A stretch of 64,000 nt of DNA from Lachnospiraceae bacterium (GCA_015056885.1 SVFL01000008.1:1-64000); one strand, 5' to 3'; positions 7,525 through 17,101 are shown, counted from the first letter of the stretch. The notes: generated by a model from the letters alone, not told the origin. Program-made: numbers and translations.

Positions 7525-9075
7525 TTAATGTGCCGGATCAGCACCTCTTCTTTGCAACATGACCGTACTTTCCACATGCACCGTCATCCCGAACATATCC
7601 ACCCCTCTTACTCTCTTCACTTCATATCCGCCCTCGCACAGCACTTTCAAATCTCTCGCCAGGGTTGCGGAATCGCAGCTTACATACACAATTCTCTCCG
7701 GCTGCATCTTTAGCATGGTTTCCAAGCAAGCGGTATCGCAGCCTTTTCTGGGCGGGTCTACAACGATTACGTCCGGATGAAGCATATCTGCATTTTGTGC
7801 ATTCTCTGTACTTGCTTTTTCGTAAAATTCCGGCAACACTTCCTCTGCCTTACCTACATAAAACTCGGCATTGGCAATACCGTTTCGCAGAGCATTTTTC
7901 TTGGCATCTTCGATGGCTTGGGGAATAATCTCTACACCGCAGACTTTGCCGGCGTTGCCTGCCAGAAAGAGCGATATAGTACCGATACCGCAGTAGAGGT
8001 CCCAAACGGTCTCTTTGCCCGTGAGTCCGGCATATTCAAGAGCCAGACTGTAGAGTTTCTCGGTTTGAACGGGGTTCACCTGATAAAAGGACAGAGGTGA
8101 AATCTTAAAGGTCAGTTCCTGGCCGGTAAGAGGGTAGCCCTCTTTGGTCATATCGCGCACGTGAATGGTGTCGGAAATGGTGGGCTCGCCCCAGATATTA
8201 TGGATTTCTTTGCCCATGATGACATTGGTGCGCTCGGTGTTAACGCTGACGGAAATGCTGGTCATGCCGGGAACGGCAGCCAGAGCGTCGACAAGCTTAT
8301 CCTGAGTGGGCAGGAAGCGCATAGCTTGTACAGTACCTTCGGTGTTGGATTTTGCCCCTGCAGTTGCTGAGGAACCCTGTGTCTTCGGTGCTGTTCCCTT
8401 TTCCCCTTTATAATTTATCACCAGACACACCATTATTTCTCCGCTGGTGAAGCCTTTGCGAATCAGTATATGACGAATAAGCCCCTGCCCGGTAGTCTCG
8501 TCATAGGCAGACACTTTATTTTCTTTCATGTAATCTAAGATAATCTGTAAAATAGTCTCATTTTCTGTTACGCCTAATCCGCAGCTGATATTGGGGATAA
8601 TGCTGTGGGTGCGGCCGGCGTAGAACCCGGCAATGGGATTGCCTTCCTTGTCGGTTCCTACGGGGTATTGGGCTTTGTTGCGGTAATGAAGGGGATTCTC
8701 CATTCCTACGATGGGCTCCATAATGTTATCAATAAAGCTTTCTTCAAATCCGCCGATGCGAATGAGGTTGTTGCGGATTTTGCGATGTTTAAAAGCAAGT
8801 TGCTGTTCATAAGAGAGCACCTGCAGTTGGCAGCCACCACATTGTCTGTAGGTGGGACATGTGGGCTCTACACGGTAAGGGGAAGGAGTAATTAACTTCT
8901 CCAGACGGGCGTAGGCATAAGATTTCTTGGCTTTCATAATCTTTACTTCCGCCACATCGCCGATAACGGTGTCCTTAACAAACAAGGTGAAGCCATCCAC
9001 CTTGCCGATTCCTTCACCTTCGCTACTCATATCCTCTATTGTTACTGTAAGATAGTCATTTTTCTTAAATTCCAT
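7525..9075 (-). CDS. rlmD: 23S rRNA (uracil-C5)-methyltransferase RlmD/RlmCD
   Basis: The 516-residue protein begins with a TRAM RNA-binding domain (1-60). It has the four-cysteine iron-sulfur set C73, C79, C82 (CPTYRQCGGC) and C165, the SAM loop DLYCGIGTISLF, the DPPRKGC motif and catalytic C467 in YVSCD. The family methylates C5 of uracil in 23S rRNA; in Firmicutes one enzyme (RlmCD) often modifies both U747 and U1939, so substrate range is uncertain. A low-complexity insert at about 223-250 (Gly/Ser/Thr/Ala-rich) is absent from typical members and interrupts the central domain without disturbing the motifs. It is the last gene of a five-gene operon. Confidence 0.95.
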   Translation of the reverse strand: MEFKKNDYLTVTIEDMSSEGEGIGKVDGFTLFVKDTVIGDVAEVKIMKAKKSYAYARLEKLITPSPYRVEPTCPTYRQCGGCQLQVLSYEQQLAFKHRKIRNNLIRIGGFEESFIDNIMEPIVGMENPLHYRNKAQYPVGTDKEGNPIAGFYAGRTHSIIPNISCGLGVTENETILQIILDYMKENKVSAYDETTGQGLIRHILIRKGFTSGEIMVCLVINYKGEKGTAPKTQGSSATAGAKSNTEGTVQAMRFLPTQDKLVDALAAVPGMTSISVSVNTERTNVIMGKEIHNIWGEPTISDTIHVRDMTKEGYPLTGQELTFKISPLSFYQVNPVQTEKLYSLALEYAGLTGKETVWDLYCGIGTISLFLAGNAGKVCGVEIIPQAIEDAKKNALRNGIANAEFYVGKAEEVLPEFYEKASTENAQNADMLHPDVIVVDPPRKGCDTACLETMLKMQPERIVYVSCDSATLARDLKVLCEGGYEVKRVRGVDMFGMTVHVESTVMLQRRGADPAH

Positions 9076-9089
9076 CTCGAATCCTTCCT

Positions 9090-9893
9090 TTATGAATAAT
9101 AAGGCACTTCCGGCAGTTCCTCGGTCACAATCTCCTTTAACCGCGCAAAATTCTCCGGTGTGTTGGCACCTAAGATTGCAAAGGGCTCATCCAGAGGGAA
9201 CTTGTCCTTGTACAAAATTTCTACAATACCTCCGGCCTCTCTGATAATAGGAATAGCGCCGGCTGCGTCCCAGGGAAAAATACGAATTTCAAAATAGAGC
9301 TCAACTCTGCCGCAGGCCATGTAAGCCAGTTCCATGGCAGCAGTCCCCAGGCGTCGCAAGTCATCCGATTCCTGATATACGCGGTCTATAATGCGAAAGC
9401 AAGGCGGTGCGTATCGCTTGTCATAGAGACTCATGGCGGAACAGAGATGAGAATGTGCAAAATCTCTGTCAGAGACATGGATTCGCTCACCGTTTAAATA
9501 GGCTCCTTCGCCTGTTTTGGCGTAGAACATCTCATCCCGATAGGGCTGGTAGACAACGCCCAGGTAAGGCTCGCCGTCTTTTACCAGACCTACTGAAATT
9601 ACACTCAGTCCCATATCCCGGATAAAATTAGAGGTGCCGTCGATGGGGTCGATAACCCATAGGAGTTCCCCATTGGAAGGATTGTCTTCGCTCTCCTCTC
9701 CGATAATCAGGCTTCCGGGCAGTAAATCACGCAATTTTGCGGACAAAAGTTGTTCTACCGCTATATCACAGGAGGTTACAAAATTGGAATTATTACCCTT
9801 TTGCATAACCTCTTTAGGACGGTCCAACAGGAGTTTTCCTGCCTCACGAACTAGTTCTGTTACTTTTAAAATATCAATATCAATGGATGTCAT
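9090..9893 (-). CDS. suhB: inositol monophosphatase family protein
   Basis: The 267-residue protein starts at the ATG following GAAAAGAGAGAGT; a TTG seven codons upstream is a weaker alternative. It shows the three metal-site motifs of the IMPase/FBPase superfamily: GEES (around 66), WVIDPIDGTSNF (about 80-91) and PWDAAGA (about 207-213). The family hydrolyses inositol phosphates, fructose bisphosphate or PAP in a Mg-dependent way; which one is used here is unclear. SuhB also has RNA-processing links in other bacteria, and it lies 14 bases ahead of rlmD and 41 behind yhaM, two RNA-related genes. Confidence 0.85.
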   Translation of the reverse strand: MTSIDIDILKVTELVREAGKLLLDRPKEVMQKGNNSNFVTSCDIAVEQLLSAKLRDLLPGSLIIGEESEDNPSNGELLWVIDPIDGTSNFIRDMGLSVISVGLVKDGEPYLGVVYQPYRDEMFYAKTGEGAYLNGERIHVSDRDFAHSHLCSAMSLYDKRYAPPCFRIIDRVYQESDDLRRLGTAAMELAYMACGRVELYFEIRIFPWDAAGAIPIIREAGGIVEILYKDKFPLDEPFAILGANTPENFARLKEIVTEELPEVPYYS

Positions 9894-9934
9894 ACTCTCT
9901 CTTTTCCGGGTCAATTACCTGTAATAACAAAGGT

Positions 9935-10885
9935 TTAATTAGATCCCTTGGTAGCTCTCAGATTAGATTCAAACAGTCTGTTATAACCAAACCAGTCTTT
10001 ATTGTCGCTGTTATTTTCTAAAATTTCCTTAAACGTTTCCATTTTGGCATCGGTGTCATCTGCGTAATTCAATGCTACTGCCTCAATCAACGCAGGAATC
10101 TTGGGTGAACCGTATTCATATTTGCCATGATGGGCTAAAATACAGTGCTGAAGCTGGGTCAGTTGTACGTGAGGAAAACCGGGAATGGCTGCTGCTCTCT
10201 CGGCTACCATCTGGGAACCCATAACGATGTGCCCCAGTAGTTGTCCATCATCGGTATAGTCATTTTCAGGAAAAGGTGAAATTTCTTTTGTCTTGGCGAT
10301 ATCGTGACAGATTGCTGCAGTAAGGAGCAAATCTCTGTTCAAAATCGGATAAGCGGTACTATAGTAGTCACACAGTTTGGTAACGCTTAAAGTATGCTCC
10401 AAAAGTCCGCCCACAAAGCCATGATGAACTGCTTTGGCAGCAGAGGACATGCGGAATGCCTTGGCGAATGCTTCGTCTTTCACAAACATATTTTCCAACA
10501 GCTGTCTGTAGCAATCGGTTTTTATGCTTTTAATCAGACCCAGAAGTTCCTGATACATTTCGTTGATGTCTTTAGAGCTTACGGGCAGATAATCTGCAGG
10601 ATTGTACTCGCCTTCGCGGCATACGCGGGTGCGCTTAATGCTTACCTGTAACATTCCGTTAAAACTGGTCACATCGCCATAAATATCTATGTAATCCAAG
10701 GTATCATAATCGTCAATTCCCTGACTGTTAGGTTCCCATACCTTTGCATCGATGGTGCCTGTTTTGTCCTGCAAAATTACATTTTCATAAGGCTTGCCGT
10801 TTTTGGTAACAGCTGCCTGTTTGTATTTACACAGATAAATTCCGGAGATGGTTTCTCCCTCTCTCAAATCCTTAATGTACTTCAT
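9935..10885 (-). CDS. yhaM: YhaM-type 3'-5' exoribonuclease (OB fold plus HD domain)
   Basis: The 316-residue protein has an N-terminal OB-fold (MKYIKDLREGETISGIYLC ... GTIDAKVW, about 1-95). A C-terminal HD phosphohydrolase domain follows, with HHGFVGGLLEHT (about 154-165), the HD pair in AICHDIAK and a later HHGKYEY. This is the architecture and length of Bacillus YhaM, a Mn-dependent 3'-5' exonuclease acting on RNA and single-stranded DNA. It follows the HtrA-like gene by 18 bases in the same operon. Confidence 0.93.
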   Translation of the reverse strand: MKYIKDLREGETISGIYLCKYKQAAVTKNGKPYENVILQDKTGTIDAKVWEPNSQGIDDYDTLDYIDIYGDVTSFNGMLQVSIKRTRVCREGEYNPADYLPVSSKDINEMYQELLGLIKSIKTDCYRQLLENMFVKDEAFAKAFRMSSAAKAVHHGFVGGLLEHTLSVTKLCDYYSTAYPILNRDLLLTAAICHDIAKTKEISPFPENDYTDDGQLLGHIVMGSQMVAERAAAIPGFPHVQLTQLQHCILAHHGKYEYGSPKIPALIEAVALNYADDTDAKMETFKEILENNSDNKDWFGYNRLFESNLRATKGSN

Positions 10886-10903
10886 AAAATCCTCCGTTTA
10901 TTT

Positions 10904-12277
10904 TTATTGAGTAACTAATAATATTGCAATTTCCATTTCTTTGTATTCGCCCTGAACGGAGCGCATAATGGTCAATTTGGCTGTATTGCCCGGAGTCTCC
11001 TGCAACAAAGCATTAATATAATCATTGTATGTTCGAATTTCCGTTCCGTTAAAAGAAGTCAATACATCGCCCTGTTGAATGCCTTCCAGCATAGCGGGGG
11101 AGTCCATTTCCACATCCCTTATAAAAGCACCATAGGGTACGCCCTGCTTCTCATGGACTTCTTTGGTGACATCTACTGCACTGATACCGATATAAGCAAG
11201 CCTTTTGCCGTTGGAGATTTGCTCAATGCGGGTTTTAAGTTCGGATATCCCATAGGCTTTAATCATATTTTTCATGTCAGTGTCACTGTTTTGGGTAGTT
11301 ATCACACCGATTACTTTTCCCTGCAAATCGAAAAGTACGCCGCCGGCATTTTGGCTTCCGTAAATATCCGTCTGAAAGATTTTGTAATTACTGTCGACCT
11401 TTTGGTTTTGGGCGGCAGTTGCTGTAATTACACCATAGCCAACAGAACCGCTGATGCCCATGGGACTTCCCATAGCAATTACAGGTGTACCTACCGGATT
11501 TTTAAAGTTAGATGAACCCAAAGATGCGATGGTAATGCCGTTTTCTCCAAACAGTCCCTCCGGAATATCTTTCAGATTAGCTGATAAAACTGCCAGATTT
11601 GTACTTCCGTCAATGCGCTTTAAGGTTACGGGAATCTGATATTCGGAGCGGGAATTGGTTGCCGCATTCAAAAAAGAGAAGGTCATAGTCATACTTTCTG
11701 CCCTGCGTAGGGGAGTATAATCTACCAGTATCAGAAGTTCTTTGCCATTGTTGGCAATAATAATACCGGAAGCCTGGTTTTTGCTCTCTGCTATATCGTT
11801 AAACCAGTCAAGGTTAGAACTTACACTGGTCACGGTTACCATGGAGTGATTCAGTTCTGCAACATAGGAAGCCATAGCATTGTAAACTTGAGCATAATTT
11901 TCTTTGTCAAGCACAACTCCTGACAAAAGCATTTGAATCTGCTTCTGGCTTAAACCGGAGTAGCTATTTCCCTGGTTGCCGGAATTAATTGTGGATGAGT
12001 TTTCCGACAGCATATCTTCCGGAGCCATTTCTTCTATGGCTTCCGGAAAAACTACGGGAGCAGGTTCGTCCTCAGGGTAAAGCCATTTGTTAATCACCGG
12101 CTCTAAAAGTAAAAAGGTCAGGCAAGCAATAGAGCCGAATATTACTGCCATGGCAGCAGTGATTATGGTGCGGCGAAAAAGCTTTTTTTTGTTTACGGGA
12201 CGTTCTTTAATTTTTTCTTTCATAAAGTCCGTGTTATGTCCAAACTCCGGATTTTGATTGGGTTTATTTTCCTGCAT
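10904..12277 (-). CDS. membrane-anchored HtrA-like PDZ protein, predicted pseudoprotease
   Basis: The 457-residue protein has a cytoplasmic basic N-terminus, one membrane segment (about 37-58), a Ser/Asn/Glu-rich linker, an HtrA/DegP-like chymotrypsin fold (about 145-350) and a C-terminal PDZ domain (about 360-455). Aligned by eye with DegP, the catalytic histidine of TNNHV falls on D186 (ILVDY). The aspartate of SDIAL falls on N228 (STNLAVL) and the serine of GNSGG on A311 (QNAGG). All three triad residues are therefore replaced while glycines, hydrophobic strands and the PDZ remain. It should bind peptides or partners rather than cleave. It overlaps the upstream glycosyltransferase gene by 14 bases. 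Confidence 0.9.
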   Translation of the reverse strand: MQENKPNQNPEFGHNTDFMKEKIKERPVNKKKLFRRTIITAAMAVIFGSIACLTFLLLEPVINKWLYPEDEPAPVVFPEAIEEMAPEDMLSENSSTINSGNQGNSYSGLSQKQIQMLLSGVVLDKENYAQVYNAMASYVAELNHSMVTVTSVSSNLDWFNDIAESKNQASGIIIANNGKELLILVDYTPLRRAESMTMTFSFLNAATNSRSEYQIPVTLKRIDGSTNLAVLSANLKDIPEGLFGENGITIASLGSSNFKNPVGTPVIAMGSPMGISGSVGYGVITATAAQNQKVDSNYKIFQTDIYGSQNAGGVLFDLQGKVIGVITTQNSDTDMKNMIKAYGISELKTRIEQISNGKRLAYIGISAVDVTKEVHEKQGVPYGAFIRDVEMDSPAMLEGIQQGDVLTSFNGTEIRTYNDYINALLQETPGNTAKLTIMRSVQGEYKEMEIAILLVTQ

Positions 12278-13814
12278 TGCATTGTCCCTTTCTTCTTAAT
12301 TTGTCTGCAGCAATTATAGCACAATCTTCCAGACTTTCCAAACCGGCTACCATGCCTAAGGTCATCCATGAAATATGATTGTAAAGCTGCTTGTTCTGTG
12401 CTTCCCAAAGCATAAGGAACAAAAATAATCCAAATATCACTAGGTAAATCATAAATAATAAATTTTTATTTTCCTGTTTGCCGGTCCGGAAAGTTTCCCG
12501 CAAAGCACCCACAAAGAGAAGTAAAAGTACTGCAAAGAAAAATCCTGTGGAAAGGCAAGCATATTTCCAGTAATAATCTCCTTCCCAGTAAACAAAGTGC
12601 CACAATACACTTTCTTTTTCCGGATAGATATGGTCTGTAGGGCTGATATCGCCGGCTCCGAATATCACAGAGGTTTTTTTGGTCACATGGTCTTTATCAA
12701 ACAGATTGGTCCAGTTATCTTTGATGATAATACGGCAAACATCGCGTCTTTCGTCGATGGTCTGGCTGAAATTACACTTACGAATCAGGTATGCGTTGTC
12801 CTTATAAGTACCATCACCTACAAGACCCATGGCAATCCAGTATTCGGTAGGGGTTTTTAAACGGTATTCATCTGCAACAGAAGGGTAAGTTTTCGCGTGA
12901 GCGGATAAAATGCTCACCCCCAAAACCATAGTAGCAAAAAGTATCAGAGCTTCTTTCCAGTGTGTTTTATGCCCACCGGCCCAAACAGTCACAATTGCCA
13001 GAGCAATTACACCCACACCGGCGGTTGCTTTGGCAGAAATACTGATACCCCAGATAAATCCGGCTAAGGCAATCAACAGCCATTTTGTGCCGGAAAATCG
13101 TTTTTTAGTATTGCGGTTACATGCATATAGGATAAGTGCCATGGCAATGATACTACCGCCAAAGCTCAGCTGATCGGAATAAAATGCCTTGGTGGATGTC
13201 CACACAGGTGTCCACAGAGTAAAACATACAGCTGTAAGCCACTGTGTACTGATTTTTTTGTCAGGTTTGGCAAAGACTTGACCGGACAAGTAAAAAAGGC
13301 TGACAAGCACGGCCACAACCTGCAATACATTCACACCAAGCACAAAATAGAAAGGGTCTTCAAAACCAATGAAAAGACCGATTTTCATCAAAAATGTCAG
13401 TATCGACAGATTTCCCAGATTATTGGTCCACATGCTGAAATAAGTCCAGTCTTCCACCGTTTGTCCGGTGGCCAGACTGTAGGCAGTATGATAGACATTT
13501 CCGTAGTCGGTGACAGGGTAGCTTCTCATAATCAAGCTCACAATATACAGAAGCACTCCGTATAAAATTACATAGCAAACAAAGCCTGTCCGGGATATTT
13601 TTTCCCTATTCAGACCTTTTCGTTGAATCCAACCTTCCACATAGGAAAGAGTTATTTTTATGGCTCCCAGAATACCCACCCATACCAGTGTGTAGAGAAA
13701 CATCTTGCCGGGGATAAGATTATTCTGCGGATACCGGATTACCACTGCAAGAATGGTAATCAACCAAAGGGCAAAGCCTCCGTAAAATATATTTTTCATA
13801 CATTTTTTAACCAT
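12264..13814 (-). CDS. multi-pass membrane protein, GT-C-like glycosyltransferase family
   Basis: The 516-residue protein has roughly ten hydrophobic segments. A first extracellular loop after the second to third segment contains acidic/aromatic residues (SYPVTDYGNVY). This is typical of PMT/ArnT/GT39-like glycosyltransferases that use polyprenyl-linked sugars. Conserved catalytic residues cannot be assigned with certainty, so the substrate is unknown. A later extracellular domain of about 100 residues (TEYWIAMGLVGDG ... GDISPTDHIY) precedes the last membrane segments. It heads the minus-strand operon. Neither the first ATG nor the one at codon 6 has a clear ribosome binding site. Confidence 0.65.
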   Translation of the reverse strand: MVKKCMKNIFYGGFALWLITILAVVIRYPQNNLIPGKMFLYTLVWVGILGAIKITLSYVEGWIQRKGLNREKISRTGFVCYVILYGVLLYIVSLIMRSYPVTDYGNVYHTAYSLATGQTVEDWTYFSMWTNNLGNLSILTFLMKIGLFIGFEDPFYFVLGVNVLQVVAVLVSLFYLSGQVFAKPDKKISTQWLTAVCFTLWTPVWTSTKAFYSDQLSFGGSIIAMALILYACNRNTKKRFSGTKWLLIALAGFIWGISISAKATAGVGVIALAIVTVWAGGHKTHWKEALILFATMVLGVSILSAHAKTYPSVADEYRLKTPTEYWIAMGLVGDGTYKDNAYLIRKCNFSQTIDERRDVCRIIIKDNWTNLFDKDHVTKKTSVIFGAGDISPTDHIYPEKESVLWHFVYWEGDYYWKYACLSTGFFFAVLLLLFVGALRETFRTGKQENKNLLFMIYLVIFGLFLFLMLWEAQNKQLYNHISWMTLGMVAGLESLEDCAIIAADKLRRKGQCNAGK

Positions 13815-13858
13815 GCGTTCATTTTAACACACTATATCCACAAATTCTATACTGTTTC

Positions 13859-13887
13859 TTGCGGTTGTCCACTATTTAAGATATAAT
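13859..13887 (+). promoter_or_regulatory. promoter of mutS2
   Basis: TTGCGG (13859-13864) and TATAAT (13882-13887) are spaced by 17 bases. The predicted start near 13894 falls inside the inverted repeat at 13890-13928, giving a leader of about 75 bases. Confidence 0.55.
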
Positions 13888-13889
13888 GT

Positions 13890-13928
13890 AACTATTCAGA
13901 GCCATGCGAATGGGTGCTCTGAATAGTT
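13890..13928. repeat. perfect 13-bp inverted repeat at the mutS2 transcription start
   Basis: AACTATTCAGAGC and GCTCTGAATAGTT are separated by 13 bases. It directly follows the -10 element. No T-run follows on either strand, so an operator or 5' leader hairpin is more likely than a terminator. Confidence 0.7.
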
Positions 13929-13968
13929 ATTATATAATATAGTATCTACACAATTTGGAGTACCATTT

Positions 13969-16365
13969 ATGAATCAGAAGGTTTTAAAAACTTTAGAATA
14001 TGATAAAATTATCCACATTTTAACAGATAAAGCAGATTCCGAGCCCGGTAAAAAATTATGCAGAGAGCTTATTCCTTCCACGGATTTGAATGCAATCCGA
14101 CAGGCGCAGAAGGAGACAAAGGATGCTTTGGAGCGGTTGTTTAAGAAGGGCAGCACATCCTTTGGAAGTAACAGGGATTTAAGTTTTTCCATCCGTTCGT
14201 TGGAGGTTGGAAGCACCTTGTCTGTTTTGGAGTTGCTGAAATTGGCGGCGATGCTGGACAATGTAGGTCGCATCAAAACCTACGGCAAAAAAGACCGGGA
14301 TGATGCTCCGGAGGATAGTCTGGACGGCTATTTTGAACAGCTGACTCCTTTAACTCAGCTGGCAAATGAGATTAACCGTTGCATTCTTTCGGAGGAGGAA
14401 ATTGCTGACGATGCAAGTTCGAAGTTAAAGAGCATTCGTAGAGCTAAGGTTTCCACCAATGAAAAAATTCATTCCCAGTTGAATTCCATGTTAAACGGCG
14501 CCTATCGTACTTACTTGCAGGACGCTGTCATCACCATGCGCAATAATCGCTATTGTATCCCGGTGAAGGCTGAATACAAGGGTCAGGTAAACGGTATGGT
14601 GCATGACCAGTCTTCCACCGGCTCTACTTTTTTTATCGAGCCGGCAGCAGTGGTGAGCCTGAATAATCAGTTAAAAGAGCTTGATATGCAGGAGCAGGAG
14701 GAGATAGAGGTTATTCTGGCTACTCTCAGTGCTCAGGCAGCAGAGCATACGGAAGAACTTGCAGCCAATCAGAAGATTATGACTCTTCTGGACTTTGTTT
14801 TTGCAAAAGCAAAGCTTGCCATGGAACAGAATGCTACAGAGCCCATGTTTAACCGCAAGCATATTATCAATATCCGCAAGGGCAGACACCCTCTTTTGGA
14901 CAAGAAAAAAGTGGTGCCCATTGATATTCATTTGGGAAGAGATTTTGATTTGTTGATTATTACAGGTCCCAATACCGGTGGTAAGACCGTATCCTTGAAA
15001 ACGGTGGGATTGTTTACTCTGATGGGGCAGTCCGGTCTGCACATTCCGGCAATGGATCGCTCGGAGTTGTCAATTTTTACTGAGGTTTATGCAGATATTG
15101 GTGATGAGCAGAGTATTGAGCAGAGCTTATCCACCTTTTCTTCTCATATGACCAGTATTGTCCACATTTTAGAGCATGCTGACGAGAATTCGCTGTGTTT
15201 ATTTGATGAGCTTGGTGCCGGAACAGACCCCACGGAGGGTGCAGCGCTGGCCATTGCTATTTTGAATCATCTGCACAAACGAGGTATCCGTACCATGGCT
15301 ACCACTCATTACAGCGAGTTAAAGATTTATGCGCTTTCTACGGAAAATGTACAGAATGCCTGCTGTGAGTTTAGCGTGGAGACTTTACGCCCCACATACC
15401 GTCTGCTTATCGGTATTCCCGGTAAGAGTAATGCATTTGCTATTTCTTCCAAGCTGGGTTTGTCCGATGAGATTATTAATGCGGCCAAAGAGCAGATTAG
15501 CAAGGAAGATGAGAGTTTTGAGGATGTAATTGCGGATTTGGAACAAAGCCGTGTTACTATCGAGAATGAGCGGAAGGAAATTTCTGAGTATAAGGAGCGT
15601 ATTCGTACCCTTGAGGATCAGCTTCGCAAGAAAAACGAGAAGATTGATCAGGCAAGGGACCGTATTTTGCGTGAGGCTAACGAAGAAGCAAGATCTATTT
15701 TGCAGGAGGCAAAGGATGTTGCCGATGAGACCATCCGTGACTTTAACAAGGCGGCTGCTTCCGGCATGGATATCAAGGAACTGGAGCGCAAGCGCCAAAA
15801 GGTTCGTGATCAGATTAACCGCAAGAATGAGAACCTGAGCAAGAAGGAAGCTGATAAGGCTAAAAATAACAATCAGGACAAGGCTCTCGATCCCAAGAAA
15901 CTGAAAAAAGGTGATAGTGTCAAGATTCTCTCCATGGGACTGAAAGGTATTGTGAACACTTTGCCTGATGCCAAGGGTAATTTGTTTGTACAGTGCGGAA
16001 TTATGCGTACGCAAACCAATATCAACGACATAGCGCTTGTTCAGGAGGAGACAATTTCTGCGCCCGGATATACCCCGAAAAAGAGCAGTGCTTCCGGAAT
16101 TAAAATGTCCAAATCCATGTCTGTATCCACAGAGATTAATCTGTTAGGTCGTACCGTGGATGAGGCTTTGGCAGAACTTGATAAATATCTGGATGATGCC
16201 TATTTGGCTCATCTTCCCAGTGTGCGTGTAGTGCATGGTAAGGGAACAGGTGCTTTAAGAAGTGCTGTTCACGGGCATTTGAAACGTCTGAAATATGTAA
16301 AAGAATATCGTTTAGGAGAGTACGGCGAGGGCGATGCAGGTGTAACAATCGTTACATTCAAGTAA
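13969..16365 (+). CDS. mutS2: MutS2: ATPase with C-terminal Smr nuclease domain
   Basis: The 798-residue protein follows TTGGAG eight bases before ATG. It has the MutS core/clamp region (1-290), Walker A GPNTGGKT (about 332-340), Walker B FDELGAGTDP (about 413-422), a long coiled coil (about 510-640) and a C-terminal Smr domain (about 720-798) with HGKGTGALR. MutS2 is not part of mismatch repair; in Bacillus it acts on collided ribosomes and in other species limits homologous recombination. The length matches the family. It is transcribed alone or with the following two-component genes, 34 bases downstream. Confidence 0.97.
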   Translation: MNQKVLKTLEYDKIIHILTDKADSEPGKKLCRELIPSTDLNAIRQAQKETKDALERLFKKGSTSFGSNRDLSFSIRSLEVGSTLSVLELLKLAAMLDNVGRIKTYGKKDRDDAPEDSLDGYFEQLTPLTQLANEINRCILSEEEIADDASSKLKSIRRAKVSTNEKIHSQLNSMLNGAYRTYLQDAVITMRNNRYCIPVKAEYKGQVNGMVHDQSSTGSTFFIEPAAVVSLNNQLKELDMQEQEEIEVILATLSAQAAEHTEELAANQKIMTLLDFVFAKAKLAMEQNATEPMFNRKHIINIRKGRHPLLDKKKVVPIDIHLGRDFDLLIITGPNTGGKTVSLKTVGLFTLMGQSGLHIPAMDRSELSIFTEVYADIGDEQSIEQSLSTFSSHMTSIVHILEHADENSLCLFDELGAGTDPTEGAALAIAILNHLHKRGIRTMATTHYSELKIYALSTENVQNACCEFSVETLRPTYRLLIGIPGKSNAFAISSKLGLSDEIINAAKEQISKEDESFEDVIADLEQSRVTIENERKEISEYKERIRTLEDQLRKKNEKIDQARDRILREANEEARSILQEAKDVADETIRDFNKAAASGMDIKELERKRQKVRDQINRKNENLSKKEADKAKNNNQDKALDPKKLKKGDSVKILSMGLKGIVNTLPDAKGNLFVQCGIMRTQTNINDIALVQEETISAPGYTPKKSSASGIKMSKSMSVSTEINLLGRTVDEALAELDKYLDDAYLAHLPSVRVVHGKGTGALRSAVHGHLKRLKYVKEYRLGEYGEGDAGVTIVTFK

Positions 16366-16399
16366 TCGCTGTATTCAAACAATAAAAGAGAGGCTATTT

Positions 16400-17101
16400 A
16401 TGGTAAATAAACAAAAAATTTTAATTGTGGATGATGACAATAATATTGCAGAGCTGATTGCACTCTACATGACTAAGGAGTGTTATGAGACTATGATTGT
16501 AAATGACGGAGAATCGGCTCTGGCAAGTTATGAGAACTTTGCGCCCAATCTGATTTTGCTGGATCTGATGCTTCCGGGCATTGACGGATATCAGGTGTGC
16601 AGAGAAATTCGTACCAAGTCCACCATTCCCATTATTATGCTTTCTGCAAAGGGAGAGGTATTTGATAAGGTTTTGGGACTGGAACTGGGGGCAGACGATT
16701 ATATAGAGAAACCCTTTGATGCCAAAGAGTTGGTGGCTCGTGTAAAGGCTGTTCTTCGCCGCTACAAACCGGCCGTTGCAATAGTAGAAAAAAGTGATGA
16801 TAAATACGTAGAATATCAGGAGCTCTCTATCAATCTTACTAATTATTCTGTAACATATATGGGAGAAAATGTAGATATGCCTCCTAAGGAGCTGGAGCTT
16901 CTGTATTTTTTGGCGGCGTCGCCCAATCATGTTTTTACCAGAGAACAGCTTTTAGATCAAATCTGGGGTTACGAGTATATCGGTGACACAAGAACGGTAG
17001 ATGTTCATATCAAACGAATTCGTGAGAAGATTAAGGATTACGCTAACTGGAAAATTGCCACGATCTGGGGCATTGGCTACAAATTTGAGGTTCGCAACTA
17101 A
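16400..17101 (+). CDS. OmpR/PhoB-family response regulator
   Basis: The 233-residue protein has a receiver domain with the acidic pair D11/D12, phospho-acceptor D55 (LLDLMLPG), S82 and K104 (EKPF). A winged-helix DNA-binding domain (about 135-230) ends in RTVDVHIKRIREKI and WGIGYKF. It is encoded directly before its likely kinase, with stop and start codons sharing one base. The ligand and regulon are not evident from the neighbourhood. Confidence 0.95.
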   Translation: MVNKQKILIVDDDNNIAELIALYMTKECYETMIVNDGESALASYENFAPNLILLDLMLPGIDGYQVCREIRTKSTIPIIMLSAKGEVFDKVLGLELGADDYIEKPFDAKELVARVKAVLRRYKPAVAIVEKSDDKYVEYQELSINLTNYSVTYMGENVDMPPKELELLYFLAASPNHVFTREQLLDQIWGYEYIGDTRTVDVHIKRIREKIKDYANWKIATIWGIGYKFEVRN

